DNA of 64,000 nucleotides from Labia minor (GCA_963082975.1 OY720350.1:38854452-38918451), one strand, 5' to 3'. Shown: positions 44,920 to 55,804, counted from the stretch's first letter. Made by a program: numbers and translations. The notes: generated from the sequence alone by a model not told the origin.

Positions 44920-47490
44920 GGGTCCGAAAATTTTTGTCACTAGATGGTGTTGATGCCTATAAATAATAAATAAACTAATAAATAAATAATTTTTTTTTAT
45001 TTAGTTTCCACAAAATACATATATTGGACAACTACATTATTTGAGGCATCACAAGAACTTGTAATGATAAGAAAATATTTTTAATTAAAAATAAAGGGAT
45101 ATAATGAGGGGCGATTTAGATGGATATTAATGGAAGATTGATAATATGAGAGAGGATTTAAATAGAAAGAAAGGCGATTAGGTTATTATGAAGGAAAATT
45201 AAGAGGAGATGGAGCAATTGACCGATGGCCCATTAGTCGAAAGATTTTTGAGTCTATCGTGTATCAAGTCCTTAAGTGTGTTTAAGTCTTTTTATTCATC
45301 TTGTAAGACGTTTCGCTTTGAAATATATAAATAATTTATTTAATCTAAAATTAAATTGTATAATTCAATAATAAAATAATAGATGGTGTTGGTGTTTGAG
45401 TAGAAGTTTTTATTAATAATATTAATTACGATTAATGTGAATATCTATATTTCTTATTTAAAATTTATTTTTTCTAAATCAAATTTGGAAAAGATAAATA
45501 ACTGTTTTTTCTAAATATAATTTAGATGTACAATTAGTTAATTTAGTATACAATTTTTTGAAGATTATTCCTAAAATTATTAATTAGATTGATAAATTAT
45601 TTATATAATATATTATGATTTGTAAATAATTGAATCTACTTCTCATTCAATTGGAAAATTTAATATTTTTATTTTACTTCTGTGTTCATTTCACGAAACC
45701 CTCCCTCTGAATTTTGTAAACTGAATACGGGTATGGTACGCGAAGCTAACAATTTTATAGAGACGCCTGCAAATTTATTCTTATGCAACCCATCCAACAG
45801 TTTCTAATTTGTTGCCTACAACTAGGCGTAAAGCCATTTAGATTCTATATTTGAGTCTTATTAAATTTAATATTCTTAAATATTTTAATGATACAAAAAC
45901 CAAATTGATTACATTATTTTAAAAAAAGAGGCTTTTTTATTTCCAGATTCATTTGCATTTTTAAATCATATTAATATTTTAACAAAATTTTATAATATTT
46001 AGGTAAACTATATTTATTTATGATTATATTTATAAGGTTTATTTTTAAATAAACATAAAGTTTGTTTATTTTTGTTATTTTTCTATACAGAAATTATTAT
46101 ATTTTTTGATTCAATATTGATAATTATTCATTTTAATTTAATTTAGATAATAGAGTGGAGACACTCCAGAGTGTTTTTTATTAAAATTAAGTTTGTTTTT
46201 TTTTTCAGTCAATTTTTCAATTTATTATTTTTATAATAATGTATAAAAAGTATCTATTTTAAATAATTGATGAAATTTTTTTCAAACAAATCGAACAAAT
46301 CAATCAAATAATTTCACTCTCTTCATAAGAGAACAAATACATATTACTGTTCATTATCATTATTTAGTTTTAGTATATATTTATTAGAAAGTTTTAAAAA
46401 TAATTAAAGTTGAACCTCTATTGTCTTTGTATATATTTCTTTTTATTTATAATTAAGTTTATTAATTTATTTACCTTTACTAAATTAATTAATACTTTTT
46501 CTATAACTTTTTTTAAATAATTCTTAAAAATAAAAATTGAAAATATAAGCAAGATTGTATCCTGTTTTTCAATTTTTTAAATATACATGTATAAGGTATT
46601 TCACTAAAATATAATTAATTAATTTATATTCATTAATTAATAATAATAAGAATATTTGATATTAAAATAGAAATTACATTAGTTTTTATTTCAAATTTGA
46701 ATTTTAATAGAAATTAAAAAAAAAATAGTTAACTTGATTTGTTTGGAATCTGTTTATTATCAACAAATTTAATTATATTTAACATTATAATTTGTAATAA
46801 CCAAGAATTTTTGTTATTATAATTGTAAGATTTGGTAGTTATAATTTGGTGTTTGTTAGTAAAATATAATAAAATAATTATAAATAACTTAAATTACCTG
46901 AAGAATTCCATTAATTAAAAATTAAAAAGACTATTAAAACATACACCTCTTCATATTTTAAAATAAGACTTTTATTTTATATATATTTGATATTCATATT
47001 ATATATATACATAGTACCACTTGGCACTTAAAAAAAATATTCTTTATGAAATGAGAATATTGCTGTAAGAATATTACGGATTTTATTATGGATTTTATAA
47101 AGAATTTCTCCTTTCTACTATTTTTTTCTAAAAGATATTTTAATATCATCTTAATTTGTGCAAAGATTATTAATGAATAAGAAATTAATAAAAAAATGAA
47201 TTATATTGAAAAATATATTTATAAAGTTTAAAAGATACTTCAAGAGGGAGTGGGGAAAGTAGATTAATTTTTCATTTTTTTATTTCATATTTTTTTCTTA
47301 TCATTTTATAAGTTATATACATAATTTGATAACTTATATCTTTGTGCAGCATTTTATCAACTGTGGTAAAATAATCTTATTTATTATTTTTTGTTATGGA
47401 TATGACGCTTAAAGATAATGGATAATGATGATTAAATAAGGCAGAAAAGTAATTATATACATTAAATAATTTACGAGTATTATTGATAGA
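44920..47490. other. AT-rich non-coding
   Basis: The longest plain stretch of the window. Only a 24-bp H-A 3' end (46146-46169) is recognised in it. Confidence 0.45.
46146..46169 (+). repeat. H-A 3' terminal fragment
   Basis: AGATAATAGAGTGGAGACACTCCAG-like sequence carries the 3' hairpin and a decayed inverted motif, without the rest of the element. Confidence 0.6.
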
Positions 47491-47496
47491 TTAGAT

Positions 47497-47820
47497 CAGT
47501 GTTTTCCAATCTATGGGGTGCACCTCCCTGTAGGGGTGCGAGAATGTTTATATTTATATATATTAAATATTTATACATAATATGGTTTATTATTTTGTAT
47601 CCCATTAAATAAAATACTATATTATGTGAGTATATTTATGATGAAGAAGCCAGTCACCACTTGACCAAAAGTGCTGGCGTTTTCTTCTCACTGTTACCTT
47701 CTTTCTATGAGCAACACTACGTGGGGGGGGGGTGGCTAGTTCCGTGATGAGGGAGTGGGTCGCGATGACGAGGGGAAGGAATAGGTGAGATGGAATCTGG
47801 GGGAGTTGGCGCCACTTCGT
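47497..47820. mobile_element. Possible hAT end and GC-rich patch
   Basis: CAGTGTTTTCCAATCTATGG with GGTGCACCTCCC is reminiscent of a hAT terminus. No matching right end or 8-bp duplication was found. A GC-richer region with G-runs (47650-47820) follows. Confidence 0.25.
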
Positions 47821-48301
47821 TTCAAAAAAAAAAACAAAATTATAATTTATGATAACAAGAAGGATGCCGGAAACGAAGAAAGTGGCAAATCTAATAATAT
47901 ATATTATATTTACAAAACGATTGAAATATTATACAAATTGAGAATAATTATTTTTAATATTATAAAAAAAAATATTTATTGATTTTAAATATTATTATAA
48001 AAAAAAAATAAAAATTCATAATATATATAATATATATATAAATTCTAAGAAAATAAATTAGCCAAGGAATGTATTTTCGTCCAAAACTCTCATAATAATA
48101 ATATATATATATAAATATGTCCTGTTTAATACTATAATTAATTCATTTTAAAAAAATTAAACCATGACATTTAATAATTATTAAGAGAATTTTTATTAAA
48201 AGACCACATTATTTGTATAAAATTATTTATTAAATTAAAATAATTGTGTACAACGTTGCCTTAACAACAGGACATAAAAAAAAAAAAAAAAAAAAATAAA
48301 T

Positions 48302-48451
48302 TTAGATAATGTAGAAACACTTCATATTGAAAATAATTGGTGGAAAAGAAAAATAAAAGAATCTATAGAAATTAATAATCATCCCAATAATATTAATAAA
48401 GAGGATGGATATAGACTTAATAAGATGTGGAACATAGTGTTGGATGAGTAA
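48302..48451 (+). pseudogene. Penelope GIY-YIG endonuclease, C-terminal tail
   Basis: 49 codons to a TAA stop read LDNVETLHIENNWWKRKIKE, then SIEINNHPNNINKEDGYRLN and KMWNIVLDE. The pattern W(K/R)R(K/R)IKE..EI...NN.N.E.GY.L...W at the extreme C-terminus is typical of Penelope-like elements, where it follows the GIY-YIG core. The core and the reverse transcriptase are absent, with an A-rich run immediately upstream, so the element is a truncated relic. Confidence 0.7.
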
Positions 48452-48689
48452 AATTTGTCATATTGAATGAAATATAATTAATCTAATGTGTATTTATGTA
48501 TATATCTTGATTATAGAAATAATTTACTATCTTTTTTATAGAGACATAATGCACTATCATATTTCTTGATTGTAAACGCTTGCTTTGACAATTGCTGCTG
48601 ACTTCATGTTGAGATTAAGAATTGACGGCAAAAATTGGAGCCAAAAATTGGCGCCAATATCACTGCCTATATAAGAGGTGACGTGTCCC

Positions 48690-48772
48690 AACATGCATCA
48701 GTCCGCTTGAATCGGAGCAAGCGTACGGTTACTTGAAAACGACTGCAGAATAAGCAGTTGAAACGTTGTACA
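48690..48772 (+). ncRNA. Possible degenerate hammerhead-ribozyme region of the Penelope terminal repeat
   Basis: CTTGAAAACG-ACTGC-AGAATA-GCAGT-TGAAACG has the order of a minimal hammerhead: CTGATGA-like box, stem II hairpin, GAAAC box. Penelope terminal repeats are known to hold such motifs. The first box is not canonical here, so activity is doubtful. Confidence 0.35.
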
Positions 48773-48889
48773 ATTATTTTAATTTAATAAATAATTTTAT
48801 ACAAATAATGTGGTCTTTTAATAAAAATTCTCTTAATAATTATCAAAATAACCACAAAAGCTTTAATAAATACATTCATGACATTTAAC

Positions 48890-49310
48890 TTAGTTTTTCC
48901 TAAATTGTCACAAAGGGGGGGGGGAATAGTATTAGGAGGTAGTTCGATACTAATTCTAATTAAACGTGAACAAAATAAAAACACTTATAAAAAAAATATA
49001 TTTACTTCTTGTACAAAAAAAGGGAAAGAGAGAAAAAAAAATTTAAATTTAATTTTAATAAAAAAACAAAAAAAAACACATAATATTTATAACTTTTACA
49101 ACTAATTTCTTTTACCTTAAATCTAACTTAATTTGAAATTAATATCTAAATTTTCCTTTGCAAAGAAACCCAATAAAAAAAAATATATTCCCCTTTGGCC
49201 AAGATAAAAAAAAACACAAAAAGAAAAATTATTATTTCTCGTCAGACACTCGCACACTTTTTTTCACAATCACAATGCACCAACCTGTTAGCTGTCTATA
49301 ATTTTCTCTT
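48890..49310. other. AT-rich non-coding with A-runs
   Basis: There are many poly-A and AAAAAC runs and one G-run at 48916-48924. No gene is supported. Confidence 0.4.
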
Positions 49311-49428
49311 TTTACTATCTCGCCAGAGATAGTATTGCGATCACGAAAATTTTCGATGTTGAGATTGTGATGTTTTTATACGTTTTGAAGGTTCCTGAAT
49401 CATTTTCACAAAGGTTGAGAAAAATGTC

Positions 49429-49464
<36 letters not shown>

Positions 49465-49921
49465 GACAAGATTGCGCAAAAACGGTTTGAGCTAGAATGA
49501 TGAAATTTGGTACATGGGCATTATTCAAAATTCATAGTTTTCTATCAACTTTTGAGAAATGTAGCTCAACCGGAAGAGGGTCATTACTTACAACGTTTTG
49601 ATTTTTTTTCCTCTAAAGTGACCGTAAAAATAAAGATATATGTTTGATAATTTTTCACATGATTAATAATTGTATAAAACTGCTATATATAGAATTTCAG
49701 CTTGATTGAATCGCTGAAAGTACCAGAATTAATTTTTTAACACTGCAAATCTCACGCGCCAACACGTGGTGCCATCAATAAAGAGCCAAACATGCACTGG
49801 TTTAATAAATATTATTTATTAATTTTAATTTATAATTTAATTAATTTAATTTAATTTAAATTAATATATGATATTTAATTCAATTCAAATTTGCGAGATA
49901 GTCGAGTGGAGACACTCCAGC
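49311..49921 (+). mobile_element. H-A copy, full length, with 12-bp flanking direct repeat
   Basis: Intact from ACTATCTCGCCAGAGATAGT to GAGTGGAGACACTCCAGC. It is flanked by TAATTTTCTCTT at 49299-49310 and again at 49922-49933. The TG/TATG microsatellite lies at about 49429-49463. Confidence 0.9.
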
Positions 49922-50071
49922 TAATTTTCTCTTGATGTCTTCTCCTAATCCTCTCCCGAGTACTGTACACGGTACCCACACCTTCGTATACTCCAATATT
50001 CGTAATTTATTTTAAGAAGGCAGTAATAAATGAAAATCTTTAATATTTAATCCGGCCTGGCCGATATATAT

Positions 50072-51222
50072 CAACCCACTCTCCTCGTCTCGTCTTTTTC
50101 GAATCTCAAACAGAGGAGAAAAAAAAAATCACTCCCAACTGCCTCTCCTGGCAGCGCGCCCCACTTACACCTTTTTACGTGTAACACTTCACGCAAACGT
50201 TTCAAATTTTGAACATAGTATTCTTTATTGATTGTCTGACCTGTCAGTGCATATTCGTGGCGCATAACACCTTCACAATCGAAGAAAATAATCAACATTG
50301 ACTTCACACTGCTCGAGAACGAGAATCACTATCAACAGAAGTTCGGCCTCCTTTGAAACGATTATACCACTCTTTTATTCGTGTTTTGCTCATACACTCA
50401 TTCCCAAATGCCTTCTGCATCATCTAAATAGTCTCCGAACTCGTTCAAACAAAATTTGATGCAAATTCGTTGATCTTGTTTTTCAGTCATTTTTAACAAT
50501 CACAAAATCCACCGAACTCAAAGACAAACAAAGACAAGGGAAGACACGCTGCACATGAACTATACGTCCGGCAGATATCAGCGAGCAACCGATAGGTTCG
50601 TGAGGCTTTACTGTTGACGTTCATGTTCCGCAAAGGTAATCGAAAAAGTCCTTTCGTATTTCTAATCATGTGGTACCCACACATCAAGCTTCTTTTTGTA
50701 GCCAGCCTTTTTTAAATGGTTCAAAACCGTTTGATGATGAATGTTTAGTTCCTTGGCAATGTCATGGCTGCTTATGTGACGGTCCTTGTCAATCTTTTAC
50801 ATAATTTCATCGACTTTTTCAACGATAAGTCGACCAGAACGAGGTGCATCTTTCACATCGAAATTTCCAGAACGAATGTGATCGTGCTACACGAACTTAT
50901 ATAGCATCGTCTCTGTGAACTTCAAAAATTTCATTGGCGGCTTGCGTGGCATTCTTCCCTTTTTTATACAAAAATTTCAAAATATAGCGAATTTCTTCAT
51001 TATTTTCACTCATTTTTAAAAAGCTGTAACTTTTGTTCAGCTTCACCAAATTTAATTTTCTTTAAGGTTAAATGAAGCTTGAAATTTCACCTTTCCAACA
51101 CTGGTATGACACAATGTGATTGGTAGCACTGGAGATATACGATCTATGGACAAAATACGAAAAGACTTTTTCGACCACCCTATATAAAGGTAGGCCCGAA
51201 TCTTTCCGGACAGACCTCGTCC
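50072..51222 (-). mobile_element. Mariner relic (outer), interrupted by a second mariner
   Basis: In the minus direction it opens with CGAGGTCTGTCCGGAAAG (51205-51222), which looks like a mariner end. It continues after the inner insertion with a leader and a start at 50490 (MTEKQDQRICIKFCLNEFGD), then stops and frameshifts. The C-terminal half at about 50307-50150 reads MLIIFFDCEGVMRHEYALTG and QTINKEYYVQNLKRLREV, a hallmark mariner stretch around the second catalytic Asp (FFD). It is dead by stops, an internal deletion and an insertion. Confidence 0.65.
50634..51180 (-). mobile_element. Mariner relic (inner, mellifera-type), internally deleted
   Basis: It starts GGGTGGTCGAAAAAGTC at 51180 and ends at about 50634 with the inverted counterpart (GACTTTTTCGATTACC). 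The N-terminal part of the transposase, starting at about 51013, reads MSENNEEIRYILKFLYKKGK and NATQAANEIFEVH before a stop and frameshift. A second recognisable block is HISSHDIAKELNIHHQTVLN-like, ending KKLDVW. The whole catalytic domain is deleted, leaving the DNA-binding half. Confidence 0.7.
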
Positions 51223-52013
51223 ATGTATATTGACTCACAATTTAATTCACAATTTTTACTTTTCAATTTTAAAAATAATATTTATTCACTAGTGAAATTG
51301 CTAATTGAATAACGTTTAAAACTACCAATGCTTGATATTACAATTAACGTCGTCTCGTAACGATATACTTACTTACCATATCAACTTACTATACTCTCCT
51401 CCACCATTTTATAATCAAATGTTGATTTTATATTGTAAAAATAATTAAAAATAAAATAGATACAAATAAAATGATCCTTCTAACAAATTTTATATTGAAT
51501 ATTTATTATGTTAAATGGTACGACTTGAACGAGGGTTCCCTGAATTTCAAAACAGGAGGTGGAGAACTGACCAGTTTATTCGATTGAAAAAAGAATTCGT
51601 TTTTGTGAATTTATATCAACCCCTGCCGTATTATCTATGTATTTTTTTATCTTTTAAAATTATTAAATATTATATTATTAATATTATTATAAATATTAAA
51701 TAAATTTTATTAAAAACATTTTTTTTTAACTTTACCAAATCATTAGAAAATAAAACTAAACTTAAATCAATCATGTTTGTTGAATAAGAATTAATAAACC
51801 AAATAATTTGATTAAAAGTAAATATTTATTTCATTTTATAAAAATTACAGAAAAAGTTAAGCCAAAATATAATCTATAAAATTGAGACAAAGTAGAGAAG
51901 AGCAACGGGTTGGTAATGAAATCTGAAATATAAACAAAAAACAAAATATAAATTGTATTTTTAATTAAAAATAATATAATTAGTTATTGTAACTGATAAA
52001 AATTCTAACCAGT
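51223..52013. other. AT-rich non-coding downstream of gene 3
   Basis: A tRNA-like phrase (GAACGAGGGTTCCCTGAATTTC, 51529-51550) has no complete fold. Nothing else was seen. Confidence 0.35.
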
Positions 52014-52181
52014 TTAGACATAATATCCTCCATAGGCGCTGTAGGCGTAGGGGGAACCGTAGGCGACGGGGGAACCGTAGGAAACGGGGTGGGCAGCAGA
52101 GTAGACTCCAGGGGTGCCATAATAGGATCCGGCAATATATTGGGCAGAAGCCACAGCCAAAATGGCTAAGATACAACACAC
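52014..52181 (-). CDS. Gene 3, second exon: Tyr/Gly/Ser-rich secreted cuticle-like peptide
   Basis: The minus-strand exon follows a TTCTAG acceptor and is open for 55 codons to TAA. Joined in phase 0 to the 12-nt exon at 54051-54062 it predicts 59 aa. Residues 1-17 form a signal peptide (MYKL-VCCILAILAVASA). The mature part has YGSPVAYGSPYAYSAYGG, a tandem YGSP(V/Y)AY motif of the kind seen in insect cuticle and silk-like peptides, and ends GYYV. No Cys remains in the mature peptide. Codon choice (GCC, TAC, TCC, CCC) is much more GC-rich than the surroundings, in keeping with a real, well-expressed gene. It is a probable extracellular structural protein, and exact function is inferred from composition. 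Confidence 0.8.
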   Translation of the reverse strand: MCCILAILAVASAQYIAGSYYGTPGVYSAAHPVSYGSPVAYGSPYAYSAYGGYYV

Positions 52182-52393
52182 CTAGAACAAAAACAACAGT
52201 CTTATTAAAAAAAAAAGTTCTTATTAGATTTACTTATATTCAAAGATAAAATGTTTTCAACAGGTAATGTCCTACGCCTTCCCCCCTCAAAGTCAAAAAT
52301 CATAACAATTAAATGATAATAAATGATGCAAACAAAATTAAATTAGTTTGAAAGTAATCATTTAATTTTTTTTTCAATCATTTTCTTAAAAAT

Positions 52394-52994
52394 CTGGAGT
52401 GTCTTCACTCGACTATCTCGCAAATTTGAATTGGAATAAAGAACATAATATATTATATTTAAATTAAATTTATTTAATTATAAATTATAAATTAAAATTA
52501 ATAAATAATATTTATTAAACCAGCGCATGTTTGGCTCTTTGTTGATGGCACCACGTCACGTGTTGGTGCGTGAGATTTGCTGTGTTAAAAAATTAATTCT
52601 AGTACTTTCAGCAATTCAATCAAGTTGAAATTACTATATATAGCAGTTTTATACAATTTTTAATCATGTGAAAAATTATCAAACATATATCTTTATTTTA
52701 ACGGTCACTTTAGAAGAATAAAATTCAAAACGTTGTAGGTAATGACCCTCTTCCGGTGGAGCTACATTTCTCAAAAGTTGATAGAAAACTATGAATTTTG
52801 AATAATGCCCATGTACCAAATTTCATCATTCTAGATCAAACCGTTTTTGCGTAATCTTGGTTACACACACACACACACAGACATTTTTCTCAACCTTAGT
52901 GAAAATGATTCAGGAACCTCCAAAACGTATAAAAACATAAAAATCTCAACATCGAAAATTTTCGTCATCGCAATACTATCTCTGGCGAAATAGT
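52394..52994 (-). mobile_element. H-A copy in the gene 3 intron
   Basis: A complete reverse copy: CTGGAGTGTCTTCACTCG on the left, TCTCTGGCGAAATAGT on the right, and a CA microsatellite at 52864-52880. AAAAAT lies on both sides. One hairpin base (CTTCACTC) has changed. Confidence 0.87.
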
Positions 52995-52999
52995 AAAAA

Positions 53000-53325
53000 T
53001 TTGGACTTGATTCGCCTTTTTTTTCTAAACTGTAACTCCCCCCTAGTTTTGATCCGGAATACCATACACATCCCTATATATATTTATATGTCAGATTATT
53101 ATTATTAATATATATTTAATTTATTATTGTTCTTTTATATATTAATTTTTAGATAGTTTTATAATTTTTAATAATTTTTCACTAAAATATTATTTATTAA
53201 TTAGTTATTAATCAATTTTATAATAATATTAATTTTTTTTAATTATTAGTTAATATTTATTTTATTAATTAGTTATTATACTTTTTAATTATTTTTTTTT
53301 CTCTAAAATATTTTTTAGAGGACTG
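53000..53325. other. AT-rich non-coding within the gene 3 intron
   Basis: (TTA)/(TTAAT)-rich sequence without further features. Confidence 0.4.
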
Positions 53326-53327
53326 CT

Positions 53328-53535
53328 GTCGTCCAGTGTAGACGTGTGCTAGGCTCAGTGATAGTGCCCAGGAATCTTCGGAGCTCTACAGCGCAACGCA
53401 GTGAAAACAAAACCACCCAACCTATCAACCCAAAATTCTTGGTCACAGAGACTAAAACCCAAAATCCCAAAAATATTCTCACCTAAATAACCTCTTGAAA
53501 ATGTCGACAAAATGGGTGCCGAAACGTCGAGAAAA
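53328..53535 (+). mobile_element. Possible Penelope-like terminal-repeat remnant
   Basis: A GC-richer stretch ends with CTTGAAAATG-TCGAC-AAAATGGGTGCC-GAAACGTCGAG. This has the same box order (CTTGAAAA, then GAAACGT) as the 48.7-kb Penelope region. No reverse transcriptase or endonuclease piece is present next to it. Confidence 0.35.
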
Positions 53536-53756
53536 CAATACTGAACTCGAAAGTTCTTGGCCGCAGCAACCACACTTCTCCAAGTATCCCTATTTTGAAC
53601 CACAACCCTCCAATCCCTATCCTCTCCCATCTCTCTCACGTTCCTTCCTACATTATCCACCTAAAGCGTCCTTGGTCTTCCAAGCGGGCGTTTTCTACTC
53701 GGTCTCCCCACCAATATATTTTTCGCCATTCTTTCCTCTCCCATTCTAGCCACAAT
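53536..53756 (-). pseudogene. GATA-tailed LINE, 3' end fragment
   Basis: The minus strand codes MGEERMAKNILVGRPSRKRP, LGRPRT and, in a shifted frame, NVREMGEDRDWRVVVQNRDT and WRSVVAAAKNFRV. It lies in the gene 3 intron. Its GATA tail is missing, and an (AT)n/(ATAC) tract adjoins the other end. Confidence 0.7.
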
Positions 53757-53760
53757 AATA

Positions 53761-53763
<3 letters not shown>

Positions 53764-53794
<31 letters not shown>

Positions 53795-54040
53795 AATTTT
53801 TGCTAGTATTATATAATAAGATAAGATATAAACAATTATTATAAATAAAACCAAATGACAAGAATAAAAATCCTAGGCAAATAAATAATATTAAAACAAA
53901 ATTATTATTTAAGAATTAAAATAAAAAAACTATATTTTTATTATTCCCCCATCTACACGACCATGTTTCATATACAATTGTATATGTATATTATAAAATT
54001 GAATATATAGAAAATATAGATGAACCAAACGATATTTGGT
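53764..54040. other. AT-rich intron sequence with (TA)n
   Basis: A TATATA/TACATA microsatellite at 53763-53793, then plain AT-rich sequence to the gene 3 first donor. Confidence 0.45.
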
Positions 54041-54050
54041 GAATACTTAC

Positions 54051-54062
54051 GAGTTTGTACAT
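54051..54062 (-). CDS. Gene 3, first coding exon (12-nt, MYKL)
   Basis: ATG TAC AAA CTC is followed by a GTAAGT donor on the minus strand. The ATG has the context CTTCATC. The phase-0 join to 52181 extends the hydrophobic core of the signal peptide, and without it the second exon lacks a start. The intron of 1.87 kb carries one H-A element, a LINE fragment and a Penelope-like remnant. Exon size, encoded residues and phase are the same as in gene 2, which supports common origin. Confidence 0.78.
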
Positions 54063-54140
54063 GATGAAGAGGGTTTTTGAGTTCTGGTCTTGCAGCTGAA
54101 GACTGGATGTTTTGACTGGGCCCGTATGGGACTTATATAT
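54063..54140 (-). promoter_or_regulatory. Core promoter and 5' UTR of gene 3
   Basis: The TATA box ATATATAA (54133-54140, minus strand) is about 28 bp upstream of CCAGTCAAAAC, an initiator-like start near 54112. A 50-nt leader (ending CCCTCTTCATC) leads to the MYKL start. The adjacent upstream 60 bp is GC-richer (GGATCCGCCCTGG). Confidence 0.62.
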
Positions 54141-54149
54141 TGGTCCAGC

Positions 54150-54620
54150 CTCCAGGGCGGATCCCAAGTGCAAGGACAGGCAGTTGTTCCACCTTCCACC
54201 AATGCCAATGCCAAGGTCAAAAGACAACAACCGAAATAGGTCATATATTGATAATAAATGTAAATTGCCTTTTTCTTTCTTCTTCTTTTCCTACCAGTTC
54301 CTTTGTTTCCTTTGTTTTCGTTATGAAAAAAAAATCTTGTATTACTTAAGAGCAACACGAGATGCTTGAGGACCAATCAAATTGTTATTCGTGACTATCA
54401 TCTTACTTTGAATTTAAACAAACGCATCAGAAAAAATAATTAATATTAATTAAAAATAAAATAATATCAAATATTAAGTATCAGTTACCGGGTCGATGAT
54501 ACAATTTATATATCTGCATATTATATAAGCAATGATATCATAAATAAAAATAACCTATTAATTCAAAACAAAAAATCATATTTTACCTAAATGTTTATAT
54601 TTTATATAGCGGTGAACTCA
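54150..54620. other. Upstream region of gene 3
   Basis: The proximal 200 bp (54141-54380) is less AT-rich and may hold regulatory sites. The rest is AT-rich. No specific binding site could be named. Confidence 0.35.
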
Positions 54621-54625
54621 TTTTT

Positions 54626-55143
54626 ACCGACCGACGATAGTAAGGGAGGTATTGTTTTCACACCAAATTTCACATGTGGAGATTATTACATATCTCCACG
54701 AATCATGCATTTTCTTAACAGAAAAAATTATTTTTAGCATGATGTCTGTCCGTCCGTATAGATGTGTAGAGCTTGAACAGCTCAACAGAGTTTGATGAAA
54801 TTTGGTATATTAACTTAATGCATCAGTATGATGAATTGATAAACTTTTGGTGCATATCCGGAAACGGGAAGTGGTAGTCATCGACAATGGGAAGGGATGG
54901 GTCAACAAAATCATCTTCATTAGTTTTTTCTTAATTTAAAATTATATGTCGTCACCCACCCCTTCATGACGCCACAGCCAGCTCTTACTTATATATTATA
55001 AATAAAATAAAATTAAAAATATTTATGTTATATCCATATCTGATGTTTATTGCATTAATAGATACATTTAAATTATTTGCAATTGTTTTTGTAGCTGGAA
55101 ATTAATTTATTTCAAACCGTCGGTCGGTTCTGCGCCTGGCCAC
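54626..55143 (+). mobile_element. H-B copy 4
   Basis: It starts ACCGACCGACGATAG and ends CCGTCGGTCGGTTCTGCGCC. The final hairpin is decayed (CCTGGCCACTT). The central GTCTGTCCGTCCG tract is short. Part of the second direct repeat is deleted (GGGATGGGTCAACAAAATC junction at about 54900). Confidence 0.8.
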
Positions 55144-55149
55144 TTATTA

Positions 55150-55800
55150 GTGTTCAGTATTAAATCCAAAAATGGTAACACTACAAAAAAAAAAAAAAAA
55201 GAAGAAATAATGATTTAACTTAATTAATAAGAAAAAATATTTTTGTATTTAAAACCATTGACAAACAAATTTGTTCTATTATGCATTATATAAGTATTAA
55301 ACAATAATATCCGACCAAATAATTATATCTATGTTTCTTGTAGTTTACAGTAGGTTTCAGTAACAATATATTTATTCATATTTTTTTAATTAAATAGATA
55401 TTATTTTTAGTATTTATCATCAATCGAATAATATTGGTAGAATTTAAAAAAAAAAATTAGACACCCACTTGGAAATTTATTTATACATTTAAATATTAAA
55501 TATAAAAATATTGAAATAAATTGATTCTTAGCCAAAAAAAACAACAAATTTATATGTTAATATAAAACACATCCTGGTTGCGCCACTGGTATAATATAAT
55601 ATATTAATATTATTAAACTGTACGTCTTGCAATAGTCGGCAATTTTTTCTAATTTTGGGTCAAATTTAAATTTTTTAAAAACATTTTGGGTCAGTGGATT
55701 TTACAAAAATTTATTTACAAAAATAAGCTTTTAGTAAATAATGCATTGTTATTAAGAAAATGACTATTAATAATAATAATATGTAATAATAATTAAATAG
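55150..55800. other. AT-rich non-coding
   Basis: No supported feature. Confidence 0.4.
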
Positions 55801-55804
55801 GTGC

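Larger units (their letters stand above)
48174..48876 (+). mobile_element. Penelope-like element, degenerate copy with inverted terminal repeats
   Basis: Segments of about 80 bp at 48174-48257 and 48766-48843 are inverted copies (containing AAGACCACATTATTTGTATA and TTGTACAACGTT). Between them lies the C-terminal tail of the Penelope GIY-YIG endonuclease. Penelope elements are known to carry terminal repeats in direct or inverted order. An 11-bp direct repeat CATGACATTTA (48163-48173 and 48877-48887) flanks the whole. Confidence 0.72.

Noticed and set aside
48700-48772. Active hammerhead ribozyme
   Set aside because: The essential CTGATGA box is not intact. Only a degenerate match is claimed.
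54112-54369. Plus-strand ORFs over 54112-54369
   Set aside because: They are antisense to the gene 3 promoter and leader and have no start or splice support.
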